Below, in pieces: positions 8,101 through 16,227 of a DNA stretch of 24,655 nucleotides. The translations under genes were made by a program, and so were the position numbers. Numbering within the stretch: the stretch's first letter is position 1; each line of letters opens with the position of its first letter. The stretch is from Pelagophyceae sp. CCMP2097 (Eukaryota > Sar > Pelagophyceae): the NCBI GenBank assembly GCA_026770575.1, contig MU657252.1, forward strand, positions 175,878 through 200,532, in the 5' to 3' direction. Under the pieces are notes generated by a model. It ran no database searches. It was not told where the DNA came from and worked only from the letters and a program-made list of their open reading frames with translations.

Positions 8101-9152
8101 GGTCCTCCTGCGCGTCGTTCAGCGGCGGCGCGCGGGCGTCCAAGGCGTCGCTCCACGACGTGGCCGTGGCCGTCGTCGAGTTGACGACGAAGGACGATGT
8201 CGAATCGCTCGAGGCCAGGCCGCCGCTTTTTCAACTCCTCCGCCGGCGGCTGACGGGGCACGCGTGCCGCACGTTTGAGGCGACGCGGCGGCATTCGGAC
8301 GAAGCGACGACGGACGAGGCGACGGGCTGGAGTGGGTCTAAGGAGGCTTTCTTCGACCTCGCTGTTTATGCCCACTGCGCCAACTTCAAGTGCTGGATGG
8401 TCATGGAGGACGCGGCGGCGGAGCTTTTAGGCGAAGAGGAGTGGGGTCGACGGCTTTGTGACTTAGTCGATTTTTCCGAGGGGGCCCCTTTGCAAGCCCC
8501 TTTGCAAGACGAACATTTACAAGCCTGGGCTGCGAGGCTCGGCGGCGAGGCTCTGAGAGGCCACTTCGACGAGGCCGTACTGCCGCACGCTTTAAGGGCT
8601 GTCGCTTTAGATGCGCACCCGGCCTTTGTGGAAGCGTTGCGGACTTTAGTATGCAACGGCAACGACGAAGGAAAGTCACCGGAGAAGCCCCTCGGCTGGG
8701 CGAGCAAGTGCGAGCTGTACAAGATCGGGCCGACGACGGCGGTGAAGAGCGCGAAACGGATGAGTGTCAAGGTCCACGAGTACAGGGAGAGCGACGTGCA
8801 CGACTATTCTGAGCAAAGTGAAGACTCCCCCGAGTGGCCCTGCGCCGCCCGCATCTCCGATCCTTTAAGAGCGACAATCGTCTGCGACGGCGCAGAGGCT
8901 GTTGTAAAGGCATACGCCGCGATTCGCGACGGTTCCGGTGCGTTTAGAGTGACGCGGCTCAAAAACAAATTAGCCTTGTGCACCAAGCCGTTTAATCTGC
9001 ACATCAACGCCGTCTTCGACCGCGGAGATGGGACGGCGCCGCTGACGGTGGAGATACAAATCGTACCGAGGGCGGTCAACGCGGTTTCGGGACCATCGCA
9101 CAATTTTTACACGCTGTCCAGGGCACCCACCGCAGCCGCCCTCGTCGAGTAG
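2127..9152 (+). CDS. Giant Pmp-like beta-helix, multipass membrane protein with RelA/SpoT-like C-terminus
   Basis: This single open frame encodes 2341 residues. The ATG at 2127 is chosen because it begins a signal peptide (MRPVLLACLACAAA) and has G at -3; the frame is open a little further upstream. In order: two Cys-rich clusters (GCECDACAAC, CDCSGCQTC) near residues 50-135; a long repetitive region to about 1000 with many GGG/GGA turns and SDN/SGN motifs, typical of chlamydial Pmp-like parallel beta-helices; less repetitive extracellular domains; Cys-rich CPVGF...CxxC segments near 1257-1410 like ephrin-receptor/GCC2-GCC3 modules; about nine hydrophobic segments at 1407-1777; then a cytoplasmic tail. 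Residues about 2230-2330 (DPLRATIVCD, RLKNKLA, VEIQIV) resemble the RelA/SpoT nucleotidyltransferase fold, probably catalytically degenerate. A surface adhesin or receptor role is inference. Confidence 0.88.
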   Translation: MRPVLLACLACAAAPHGAAPHEFSAAQIESCAEICKGLGCETPHECADAQTLFGCECDACAACAGRRLYDSADSANSTNSTSSVCLKPCLGASGGCDAFVPLGATCVDLETNEYLRMGGETCDCSGCQTCDVTDDFPAAVDGCAAGGSTVDVRTEAELTAALEKRETCLIITLDNDILLNAGAFIETSVQLIGAALRPVLSPAPGPPHRLVAVVDQAVASLTSLALRGGFDAFAGGCVFVAGGAELSLDRVLLEDCAAGYNGGGVAAWTGATLFMEASFIHNCAAAVSGGGVYGHTRSSVVLSATTVSRCSARTGGGVQISTDATLEISQSQIQDCVSANGGGGGTFVGRRGTMILKTGSVVSNSHSDLSGGGLFAYVYASIKFESGSSFTNCTSAFVGGAAHVFVTAVLYASDCSFRGCITQTGPAGGVFVMSALFQRVEFTDCNAGSGGGGGALALGAESSATLADSSFLRCYASATGGAILAWNPLGPLRIMRTSVKDCSSDGDGGGLRVGTGCRASVEASVFSDNAAAGDGGAISVGAASSLAIFGGSRLERNAAKSGGGLALLPAATAGVADSMISDNVALSCGGGASVGAGATLHLGRGAVFSGNVAWQDGGAVDVRGTAAKLYVSATCSFVQITLDWTPASTVDAADASVFFDGRTFHPMSGAVSTFAVCSKPGKYELWVASLYAESWRQASWALTLPPRYGAAAVEGRLTFVQAVNEDGALGAPVQTYGLLAAAFDLDGAAFDLDAAENDDAGAMNAVHILKNVALAGDGGGLSATEAGRIVVHEALLQGNTAKGDGGALNVGAQSKAELGKSRVENNDAGKNGGGLAVGLLGVVDVYDSSASTNSAGGRGGFAALDRARSATFTSLTAVGNRADRGGALALALCDQQTIVLAQSVLQNNSAKAFGGGVDVHESFLRIEGACLFSGNWVDAGSGGGIAIRPDGASLTLAPMPEDCLGVLSVVVDWRGANCSFRGPTLGDTCDTLLSYCGQFRSVEGPGSCDGCACKDLEVGAGESYFQVSRDGEAVFLGEPDAGASKVFEVCLAAGDYQVVAFDRRGAKWFGGTMSAALVGAEYEKGVWSSTGLETEPLRLSVAGGHDGNVRFVDNEVLKGGGAAVYWALQEPVGLPDCEPHSFGNKAAYGAFAATPATRLLVNTSFAYAVPHAAMPAMHVVMVDWHGNVVRADSTTAVSAQFRDAKVQASGLVAVCSEGVATFDSITITGSPGDVHSLRFFAPTSDLETSSITVELVQCPVGFVERGDDFGVSCIACLYTEYFSNGRCLKCPRGANCLRAPPLDDSSKKVGYQLYTVETLPIRQGFYRFYSDSDDIYPCADKDYSKGSTTSCAGVGYAEAFSNPWKTHGSALCAKNSRGPLCALCASGYYPRPSSLDKGGGCAKCGGSSTLPIFFATVLTSLLALFIVGSAFAVSSAGVQKTKRRVFKAAAFARSRWFLVAVVQVWYAISTVSRFVAIEHVRYPQPLHMVLQYLGFLCFDLAFVLPSLQCYYDMSYFEVFLAWSLFPLAFGAFLLIGVFAVASYRVGRPFQVWQYVSSTSAGRASRRTATSLFLLVVVIQHNYICSIILTFYSCSQRFAVSDTQTETWLAYDFKVRCGSDAYHEFKGAAATLLLLYVVVVPLGLALKLKWNRLNNRSDGALSFFTRHVRPAVWYYEILALEVRLVVCGALVPFTGRGLRICILLVFIFAWTTVTRELRPYINRGHMALVNFLQFFVLSCIALALVMKGQFLTDKAEKALSFVVSAITLAITARLYSAFRTEEVSEVLELIRTRRPFDRHAFLRLHVGMNVRLLDDAVFAAALDVLDDEFRQTRGKAGGKAAGKAKDNSERGWSYLTTQLLPLQSVWTRAVPMRMLLATHAPRMLANAALLARTRLRCSPEGCRVTFEKFEKDVHVVLGPLARDVRGDDVAEVFERFAEPAMQTLDVGAKFQPALKAVVDLLARDGALEDDEDGLEAVSAVRRRSFSGSLRSSGSSCASFSGGARASKASLHDVAVAVVELTTKDDVESLEARPPLFQLLRRRLTGHACRTFEATRRHSDEATTDEATGWSGSKEAFFDLAVYAHCANFKCWMVMEDAAAELLGEEEWGRRLCDLVDFSEGAPLQAPLQDEHLQAWAARLGGEALRGHFDEAVLPHALRAVALDAHPAFVEALRTLVCNGNDEGKSPEKPLGWASKCELYKIGPTTAVKSAKRMSVKVHEYRESDVHDYSEQSEDSPEWPCAARISDPLRATIVCDGAEAVVKAYAAIRDGSGAFRVTRLKNKLALCTKPFNLHINAVFDRGDGTAPLTVEIQIVPRAVNAVSGPSHNFYTLSRAPTAAALVE

Positions 9153-9373
9153 ACCCCACGCCAATGCGCTCGTCGAGGAGACCCGCCCTGCTTAAGTTCT
9201 GCTCGGAGCTTGACGGAGCGGTCAGCACAAGTTTTACACGCCCGCGCCGCTCCTCGTCGTGGAGACGAGAAGCGCATCCCGCCGGGAGCGAGAACCCCTT
9301 TCAAGTTTTATTATCCCCACGCCGCCGCTCGTCGAGGAAACTAGCGGCGCATCCCGCTACGAGCAGGAACCGC
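9101..9373. repeat. Degenerate 75-85 bp tandem repeats across the stop codon
   Basis: Related units recur at the 3' end of the giant gene and beyond: 'tttttacacg' near 9104 and 'gttttacacg' near 9231; 'ctcgtcgag' or similar at 9139, 9168, 9251 and 9329; 'gcgcatcccg' at 9272 and 9347 (75 bp apart), each followed by a related 'gagcgagaacc'/'gagcaggaacc'. The repeat begins inside the last codons, so the C-terminus may have been shaped by it. The remainder to 9575 shows only the 3' flank of the next gene. Confidence 0.55.
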
Positions 9374-9575
9374 TCTTGGAGCGGTCCTCCAGAATAATCA
9401 TGTCTATGTGTACCAAGCTACGGGGGAATGTTGGACCCTTTTGGGCCAAGGGTCTTAAGCAAGCAACGCGTGTTACGGTGTGCGGCACTGTGCGGTGGCC
9501 GCGGTGGCCGGCGGCCGTCGCACCGCCGGGACGACGCAGGAACTGCACGGGAAAAGAACCAAAAGGGATGTTGCC

Positions 9576-11523
9576 TCACTGCTGCGGCCGGCCGCGGCCC
9601 TGCGCCGGCCGCCGATGAGGCGGTGGCCTCTCCGGCTGCGCGACGGCGCCCTGGAGCGACCACGGGCCCTGGGGCCCTCTGGAAGGCGGGTTCTGGGACG
9701 CTCTGGGGGGTGTCGCCAACGTCACCGTCGTCGCGTGAGGTGTGCGTTGTACAGGGTCGCGTCCGTAGCCTGCGTTGGCATAAGCGTCTAGGCAGGCAAC
9801 CGGCCTGGTTGATGTTGGGCCGATGAGTCGGTCGATGAGTCTGGTTCAGGGACTTACCATACTGTTCCGCTTTGAGCCAAACCTCGTGCGAGAGCTCCGC
9901 ATCCAAAGCGTCAAGAATGGGCCACGACACCTTGAGCGCGTCGCCGCCGTGCGTGATGTGCGGCTTGGACGCGGCGGATCGGTGGCCGTCTGCCACGGCG
10001 CGGTCGCATTGAGGTTTGGGCACGCCCGCAAGCATGCACAATTCAGAGTAATCAGCTTTCTCGATCTGAAACCGGTAGTCCGCCACGGGCGCAATCCTGG
10101 AAGCGGCGGTCAACCAACCGGCGCAAAGGTCCCGTCTCGCGCAGCGCCATACAAGCCATACAAAACCAGAGGCATACAATGGCACGAGGCGAATCCGACT
10201 CACATTGCATTCCACGCCAGCCAGTACAGCGCGAACCCTTCCAGAATCGCGTCGACGCTCTCCTTGGACCACCCTCGGCCGCCCATCTTCGATTCCGCCT
10301 TGCTTTCTCGGTTGGACCAGATGGTTCTTCTGATGCGCTCCGTCATGTCTATTCCACTGCCATTCCCCGAAAATTTCGCCACCGCCGACCGCGCCGCTCG
10401 AGGCGAGAACGGCGGGATGACAAACTCCTCGACGTGCACCCAACCTGAAGAGCGTTGAGAGGAAGCGAGACGGGAGAAAACGTACACTCGACGCATTGAC
10501 CAAAAGCCACCGATGAAGCGAGGACTTTGAGAGGATGCCGGACGGCGTGTGCGAGCTTTGCGTGGAGGCAGGGCGCCCTGGCTTGCTTTTGGGCCCAGCC
10601 GACCATTGGCTTGCGCATCGTTTTTGTGCCCCATCTTCCATACTGTTGCGAGTTCGTCTGCAGCGGACGACCGTCCTAGAAAACTCGTCGACACGCTTAT
10701 ATATATACCGTCCTAGAAAACTCGTCCTAAAGAGGGCGCACCCGCGAGGCCCAGCTGACGAGGACGTTGGGCGACTGGTTGGGCTCCTCGTGCGTGGCCT
10801 TCTGCCAAACCTACAGGACTTGCCATAGGCTATAGGGAACTAGAGCAATTCCTATTGGAGCGGCATAAGAAATACGACCAGGCACACTTCCTCGAGGTTC
10901 GCTGGGAGACTTCCCGGTGCATCCATCGCCTCGAATGCCGCTCCGTGGCCGCCGTCATCACTGGAACCGCATCACTGGAACCGCATTTGCCGACCCTCCC
11001 TTTTGAGGTCCCTTTTTGCCGTGTTTGCCGACCTTCCTTTCCTAGTCCACGCCGGCCCAGACGCCCATCGATTGCACCATGGTGTGGATGGCGTGCGTCC
11101 CCGTGCCGCCGCACCTGCATGCACGGCCTGTGCCGCGCGCGAGGACCGGGCCACCTGCCCTCCGGCACTTTTCCGGCACTCTCCGTCGTCGCCCTCTGCG
11201 CTTACCCGGTGACGAAGAGCTCGCGATTGCACTGGCTCGGCGCCGTCGTGTTGCTGCAGATGGGGTCGGCCTTGAGCCTGCGGGTTTCCACTCAAGGGTT
11301 TCCACTCAAGGGTTCCCACCCGCGTCCTTCAACGCCCCCCTCGCAGCGGCGGCGTCTTCCGCCCGTCTACGCACATGTATCGCTTGTACTCGCACGTTTG
11401 CGCGAGTGTGGCAAGGACGATGCGTTGCCTCTCGAGGTAGTCTTTGTACTTTCCACTTTCTACGGTCTGGAAAGCAGCCTGCAAGGCCAGGCCCAGCAAG
11501 ACGCGCGCCACGCGGCGTGACAT
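9576..11523 (-). CDS. Sulfotransferase-like P-loop protein, eight exons
   Basis: Reconstructed exons on the minus strand: 11523-11375, 11277-11206, 11114-11051, 10801-10742, 10657-10486, 10444-10204, 10096-9858, 9769-9576. All phases join and give 396 residues. Key motifs appear only after splicing: a P-loop FVTGCGGTGTHAI (71-83) where sulfotransferases bind the PAPS 5'-phosphosulfate; HEEP...VSW (99-112); HAVRHPLKVLASS (152-164), like the 3'-phosphate motif; and a WNAMIAPVADYRF segment (about 250-262). A weak hydrophobic stretch near residues 6-15 may be a Golgi signal-anchor. It would sulfate an unknown acceptor. The P-loop has GGTGT where relatives often have GRSGT. The least certain junctions are the 249-nt intron with GTGGAC donor and the 41-nt intron. 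An alternative start is at 11607. The last exon is proline-rich and less certain. Confidence 0.72.
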
Positions 11524-12660
11524 GGCGTTGCCGGCCACAGAGGGCTGGGTGGAGCGGCGTCGTCTAACGCGGAGGCGGGGCCCAACAACCGACGTATCGC
11601 TAAACACTTTTCCGAGACAAATTTAATGCATCAAGTGAGAATCGACACATAATTGAAGGCGCGTGAGCACATTGGTGGTGCACGTGTCCACATTCGTGGC
11701 GAGCGAGTCCAAACAGTGTGTCTCCCTGGGGCCACATCGATCAGTAGTGTGCCTTCAACTCTTCCTGAGAAGCGCGGCCTGACGTTCGACGTCGGCGACG
11801 CCGACCGCCGCGCCAAGTACCCCTCTTTTGAGGAGGGCGTGACCGCGGCGGCGGCGGATGGTCGTCGCGCCGCGCCGCGTGGCACGGTCGGGGGCTGCCC
11901 GACTGGACCTGGTGGTGCTGGGGCCTCGCCCCGCTCCGAGGCGTCCCGACGCCGCTTCGGACGGAGCGACGCCGCCGCGCCGAAACGGCGAAGACCCCGA
12001 GGCCCGGCCCCGAGCCTCGCGCGCTTGCCGACGCGGTAACGCACCGCGTCGCGCCCGCACCCCACACTCTACGAAAGGACACTGGCAAGGACTCTGGATG
12101 CAGACTGGAAGGACCCGTCGACAGTCCCAAGGCGTGCGCCGCCGTGGTCGAGATATCTGTCGCTCGACGCGGCGGAGCTCCTGCAGTCGCAGCCGCACGG
12201 ATCGGCTCGCGGGCGCGCGGGCTGCGCGGTCGAGCGGCGTCGACGGCACGAAGCGGTGGTGCGCTGGCTCTCCGGCAAGGGGCTTTGTCGTACGATAGGC
12301 GGTTCAGTCTGCGACGCGCGACGCCGGTCCTTTAAATGCTCGGCGTCCAAAGTTGGGCGTGGGCCGCCGCGGGCCAATCCAGGTTGTATCTCGGAGATTG
12401 TATTTACGGGCGTTCAGAATGCCGGGCCGCCATCAGCCGCGAGGGGCCTCGAGGGGCCGCGCAGGGCGCTGGCGCGGCGCGAGACGACCCGCAATCACCG
12501 CGGGCAGCTAGCGCGTCGGCGTCGCTCGCTCGCAGACCCTGAAGGGCATCCACCGCCCTGCCGTCTTCGCCGCTCCCTCTCGTGCAACCTTAACCCAAGT
12601 TTATCCCTAAGCTTATCCGCGGTCGACGAATCGCCCCTCCTGACTCAAGGGACTCAATCC
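11524..12660. other. GC-rich interval, no confident gene
   Basis: Between the sulfotransferase-like gene and the AP sigma gene, several frames stay open because of GC bias. The most protein-like is a plus-strand frame at about 12058-12696 containing TLARTLDADWKDPSTV and SRYLSLDAAELLQ, possibly preceded by an exon containing LTFDVGDADRRAKYPSFEE near 11780-11830. I could not join these with good splice sites or recognise a family. This may be a decayed or unusual gene, or noncoding sequence. Confidence 0.3.
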
Positions 12661-12663
12661 TCC

Positions 12664-12846
12664 CCACTGATATGGAACACCGCTTCACTGATATGAACAT
12701 CCTCATGTCTCATATGAACCGTGTCGTTTGATGCCCATCTAATGTGGACACGGTAACACTATTGTGGACAGCCGCTTCACTAATGAACTCCAATGGTACA
12801 TTGCTAACTGATGTGGTCACCAAATCCGACTAATAACGTGGACAAA
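12664..12846. repeat. Array of phased TRATRTGRAC-like repeats
   Basis: Eight related words are seen: ctgatatggaac (12668), ctgatatgaac (12688), ctcatatgaac (12709), ctaatgtggac (12739), ctattgtggac (12759), ctaatgaac (12780), ctgatgtgg (12808) and ctaataacgtggac (12830). Spacings are 20, 21, 30, 20, 21, 28 and 22 bp, close to multiples of the helical repeat. A higher-order unit of about 91 bp is also visible ('cgcttcact' at 12681 and 12773). It lies just downstream of the AP sigma stop codon. Confidence 0.6.
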
Positions 12847-12887
12847 ACTCGACTTTTCCTGGAGTAGAAAACCCGCTTCGTAAAGTA

Positions 12888-13864
12888 TTACGCGCGGCCT
12901 GACATGAACATGGTCTCTTCCGACGCTTTCTCCATGAGGGCCAAGGGCTTGAGGATGTTGGCCTTGTTGGTTTCGATGATGCAACCGTTCATTACCATCT
13001 CATCCAGGATGAAATGCGCCTTTTCCAGGTTAAACCTAGGAAAATACTATAGGAAAATATTATAGGAATCCCGAGAGCAAAATGCGAAAACCCGCGCATC
13101 CCCGCAAAACACTCGCATGATGTCGAGCTCGCAGACGGACTCAAAGTACTTGTCGAGCCTATCGGGATTCCTATGAACGCTCGCCGGAACAACGTCGCAA
13201 CAGCAGACGCACGTTTCCACGAGGGCGTGGATGAATTCCAGAATTCCGAGCTCGTTCTCCACGTCCTGGTCGCAGCCCACGATGAAGAACAAAGAAGCGT
13301 AGCGGCGGTAGACGACCTATTTGCTCCTCGCGCCGCAACTGTGTCGCTTGTCGCCCACGGGCCGAGTCGCTTCTCGCGCCACGCAGGCCGAGTCGCTTGT
13401 CGCGCCAGGCGGGCCACGTCGCGACCGACATCTGGAGCTCCCGCCCTCCGAACGTTCCCACCCTCCGAGTGTCCCCTCGTCGCGCCCCGCTCCTCGCGCT
13501 CCCGCGGCCTCTTCCGAGAGGCGTCTCACCTTGTAGCCGCGGTACTCGACAAACGAGCACTCGAACTCGGACCGCGACAGGCACTTGCGGATGATCTCCG
13601 CCTCTAAAGCCACGCGCTCCTACGCTTCCGAGGTGACGCGCCGAGCCCTCGGCCACTCTTGCCACCGCGGCGGCCCCTTTCGGGAGTCAGGCCCCGCCTT
13701 TGGCCTTTACGCACGGGCATTGGCAGCCACTCGTAGTACGTGGAGAGGCGCGTCTGTCCTTGTTTATTCACCTGGACGCGGCATCTTTATACGGCGCGAC
13801 CGAGTGGAGTGTATCACACAAGAAGAAGAAGACTACGCACCATCAAAACGAACTTGATCGCCAT
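12888..13864 (-). CDS. AP4S1: Adaptor-complex sigma subunit, AP-4-like, six exons
   Basis: Exons on the minus strand: 13864-13841, 13771-13715, 13619-13530, 13316-13213, 13158-13117, 13035-12888; introns 69, 95, 213, 54 and 81 nt. All phases join to give 154 residues (AP-4 sigma is about 144). The product is the small longin-fold subunit of a heterotetrameric vesicle coat at the trans-Golgi/endosome. Conserved stretches run in the family order: [24 protein letters not shown]...[73 protein letters not shown]. The last three favour AP-4 over AP-1/2/3 sigma. The first exon is only eight codons. Intron 5 uses a GC donor (GCGAGT), required to keep DIMFNL intact. Intron 3 holds about three 20-26 bp direct repeats (13341-13410). 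Confidence 0.9.
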
Positions 13865-14026
13865 GGCGACGCGGGACGCCGGCCGCTCCGGCGCGGGGCA
13901 AAAGACGGCGGCGAAAGGGAGCGCGGCGCGGCGCGGCCGAGGAAGGCCTTAATTTGCGCGGTTCGGCGAGTGTTTGCAAGTGCACGGCATTGAGTGGGCG
14001 GCCTTTCGAGGCTCTCCGGCGGCGTC
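13865..14026. promoter_or_regulatory. Divergent promoter between AP-4 sigma and Arp3
   Basis: Only 162 bp separate the two start codons, so both promoters and 5' leaders must lie here or overlap. The sequence is GC-rich (gcgcggcgcggc and similar) with one AT-richer patch, 'ccttaatttgcg', near 13945. No TATA box is clear. Co-regulation is an inference from the spacing. Confidence 0.6.
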
Positions 14027-15791
14027 ATGATGGCCAAGCCGTCCGTCGTGATCGACAACGGCACGGGCTACACGAAGATGGGCTACGCCGGCAACTGCGA
14101 GCCGCAGTGAGGAGCGGCGCCTTTTTCAAAGCCCTTCAAAAGTACCCCTTCGAAAGCCCCGGCCGGGAGCGCCTTGTTGAGCAGGGCGCGCGCGTAGGTA
14201 CATCGTCCCGACAGTCGTCGCGACGCGCGCCATGCAGGGCGGTGCGCGCCCCCTTCTTTGCCCACCCTTTCTTTTCTGCGTTCACTTTATTTTCGCATAG
14301 GCGCGTCGAATGGCGTCGACGGAGTCGAGGACCTCGACTTTTACATCGGCAACGAGGCGCTGGCCCACACGTCGACGCACCAGATCAATTACCCGATCCG
14401 GTGCGTTTGGTCGTTTTGGCGCGGGTGATAAAGGAACGAATCGACGCGTGTGCATTGTCCTCGAATGTGGCGGCCTAGGCACGGCCTCGTGGAGAACTGG
14501 GACAACATGGAGCGCCTCTGGCAGCGCTGCCTGTGCCAGGACAGCGTCGGGGCGGCAAAGCGGCGGGGGAAACCAGTCGGGGAGAACTTGGACCGTCGCA
14601 GGAATGACAGAGCCGGCAGCAGAGGAGCCTCCCGGTCAGGGGCAACCCGGACTGCCGCAGGAGAGTCGGCAGCACCGCGAGAGATACGCCTGGGCCGTTC
14701 TTAGAGCGTGGGTTTGAACCCGCGCTTAGGTTCAAGTATTTGCGTTGTGAGCCGGAGGAGCATTACGTTTTATTGACGGAACCGCCGCTGAACACTCCCG
14801 AGAATAGAGAAACGACGGCCGAGATCATGTTCGAGACTTTCAACGTCCCCGGCCTCTACATCGCCGTGCAGGCCGTGCTGGCGCTAGCGGCTTCGTGGAC
14901 GAGCAAAAATGTAAAGGAGCGTACGTTGACGGGTACTGTGATCGACGCCGGAGACGGTGTGACACACGTCATCCCCGTCGCCGAAGGCTACGTCATCGGA
15001 AGCTGCATCAAGCACATCCCTCTCGCCGGCAGGGACATTACGGCGTTTGTGCACAAACTCCTCAGGGAGCGCGGCGAACCCGTGCCCGCGGAGGACTCTT
15101 TGGAAGTCGCGAAAAGGATCAAGGAGATGCACTCTTACGTCTGCCCCGACCTGGCCAAGGAGTTTGCGAAATACGACTCTGCGCCGGAAAAGTACTTCAA
15201 GACGTACTCCGGCGCCAAGAAGAAAACGGGCCAGGCCTGGGTCTGCGACGTCGGCTACGAGCGCTTCCTCGGCCCGGAAATTTTCTTCAACCCGGAAATC
15301 TTTTCCTCGGACTTCATCCAGCCCTTGCCTGAAGTGGTCGACGAAAGCATCACGCGATGCCCGATCGACACGAGGCGCGGCCTTTACCGCAATATCGTTT
15401 TATCCGGCGGGTCGACGATGTTCAAGGATTTCGGGCGGCGCCTGCAGCGCGACATCAAGAAACGCGTCGACACGCGCCTGGAGCAAAACGTGGCTCGGCT
15501 CGGGGCACTTGGGGTGACGAACCAGCCGCAAGCGATTGATGTGAACGTCATTTCTCACCAGATGCAGCGCTTCGCCGTCTGGTTCGGCGGCAGCATGCTC
15601 GCCTCGACGGGTGCGTGCCCTTGATGAAAGCGGCGGCCCCTGCATGTTGTCCAAAAAGCCGTTTGACGCTCGACCGTTTGACACGCTTTCCTTCAGGCGA
15701 GTTCTTCCGCGTCTGCCACACCAAGGCGCAGTACGACGAGGAGGGCCCGCGCATCGCGCGCCACAATGCCGTGTTTTCCGCACAGATGTAG
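14027..15791 (+). CDS. ARP3: Actin-related protein 3 (Arp2/3 complex), six exons
   Basis: Exons: 14027-14106, 14198-14241, 14301-14400, 14479-14532, 14730-15610, 15697-15791; introns 91, 59, 78, 197 and 86 nt. All phases join and give 417 residues, close to the usual 418 of Arp3. Arp3 is an actin-fold ATPase that with Arp2 templates branched actin filaments. Arp3-specific text includes [17 protein letters not shown] at the N-terminus, [27 protein letters not shown], the nucleotide-binding [45 protein letters not shown] and [12 protein letters not shown]. Two adjacent ATGs (14027, 14030) could start it. A region after VATR (residues about 37-45, MQGGASNG) is less conserved, so the exact end of exon 2 is the weakest point. 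It is divergent from the AP sigma gene. Confidence 0.95.
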
Positions 15792-16227
15792 CGACGCGTT
15801 CACAAAAGGGGACCCACAGCTTTCCTGTGGCCCCCCATCCGGTTCCCAACCACCCGGCCTGGTCTTAGTTAAAGGCCATATTCTGACTCGTCGAAGGCGT
15901 CCGGGCCCGCTCGACCGACACGGATAGAGGTGAAAACCCGGAACTTACGAAAACCCGGAATTGCGGTTAACTAATTGCACCTTTTGACTTTCCGGAATTT
16001 CGGCCGACCTGCGCAACCCGACAGCTGTAAACCGCGGGCGACAGCGCCGACGCGCAAGCGCCCCGAGCGAGCGGCCGCGGCGACGGGCGCGCCCCGCGCG
16101 GGCCCACTCCGGCTTCTCGCGGCGGTCGCGGCGCCGGGGCGTGCCCTGCGCGGCCCCTCTCCGGCTCGGGGCTCCGAGGCGGCCGCCCCGGCCCTGCGCG
16201 GTTCCTCCGCCTCGGAGGGCTTCCGGG
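15792..16227. other. Intergenic region between Arp3 and the IQ-motif gene
   Basis: This holds the Arp3 3' flank and the 5' flank of the next gene. 'gaaaacccggaa' is repeated at about 15932 and 15949. The stretch from about 16020 is very GC-rich, and reading frames open on both strands there are attributed to base composition. No RNA gene was recognised. Confidence 0.5.

Noticed and set aside
7145..8143. 332-codon minus-strand frame inside the giant gene
   Set aside because: It is antisense to a well-supported membrane and cytoplasmic domain, and is rich in Ser/Arg as expected of a shadow frame in GC-rich DNA.
9418..10641. A single 407-codon protein on the minus strand
   Set aside because: Only the part around ADYRFQIEK is protein-like. 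Splice signals and phases show it is exon 7 of the sulfotransferase-like gene, flanked by introns and shadow frames.
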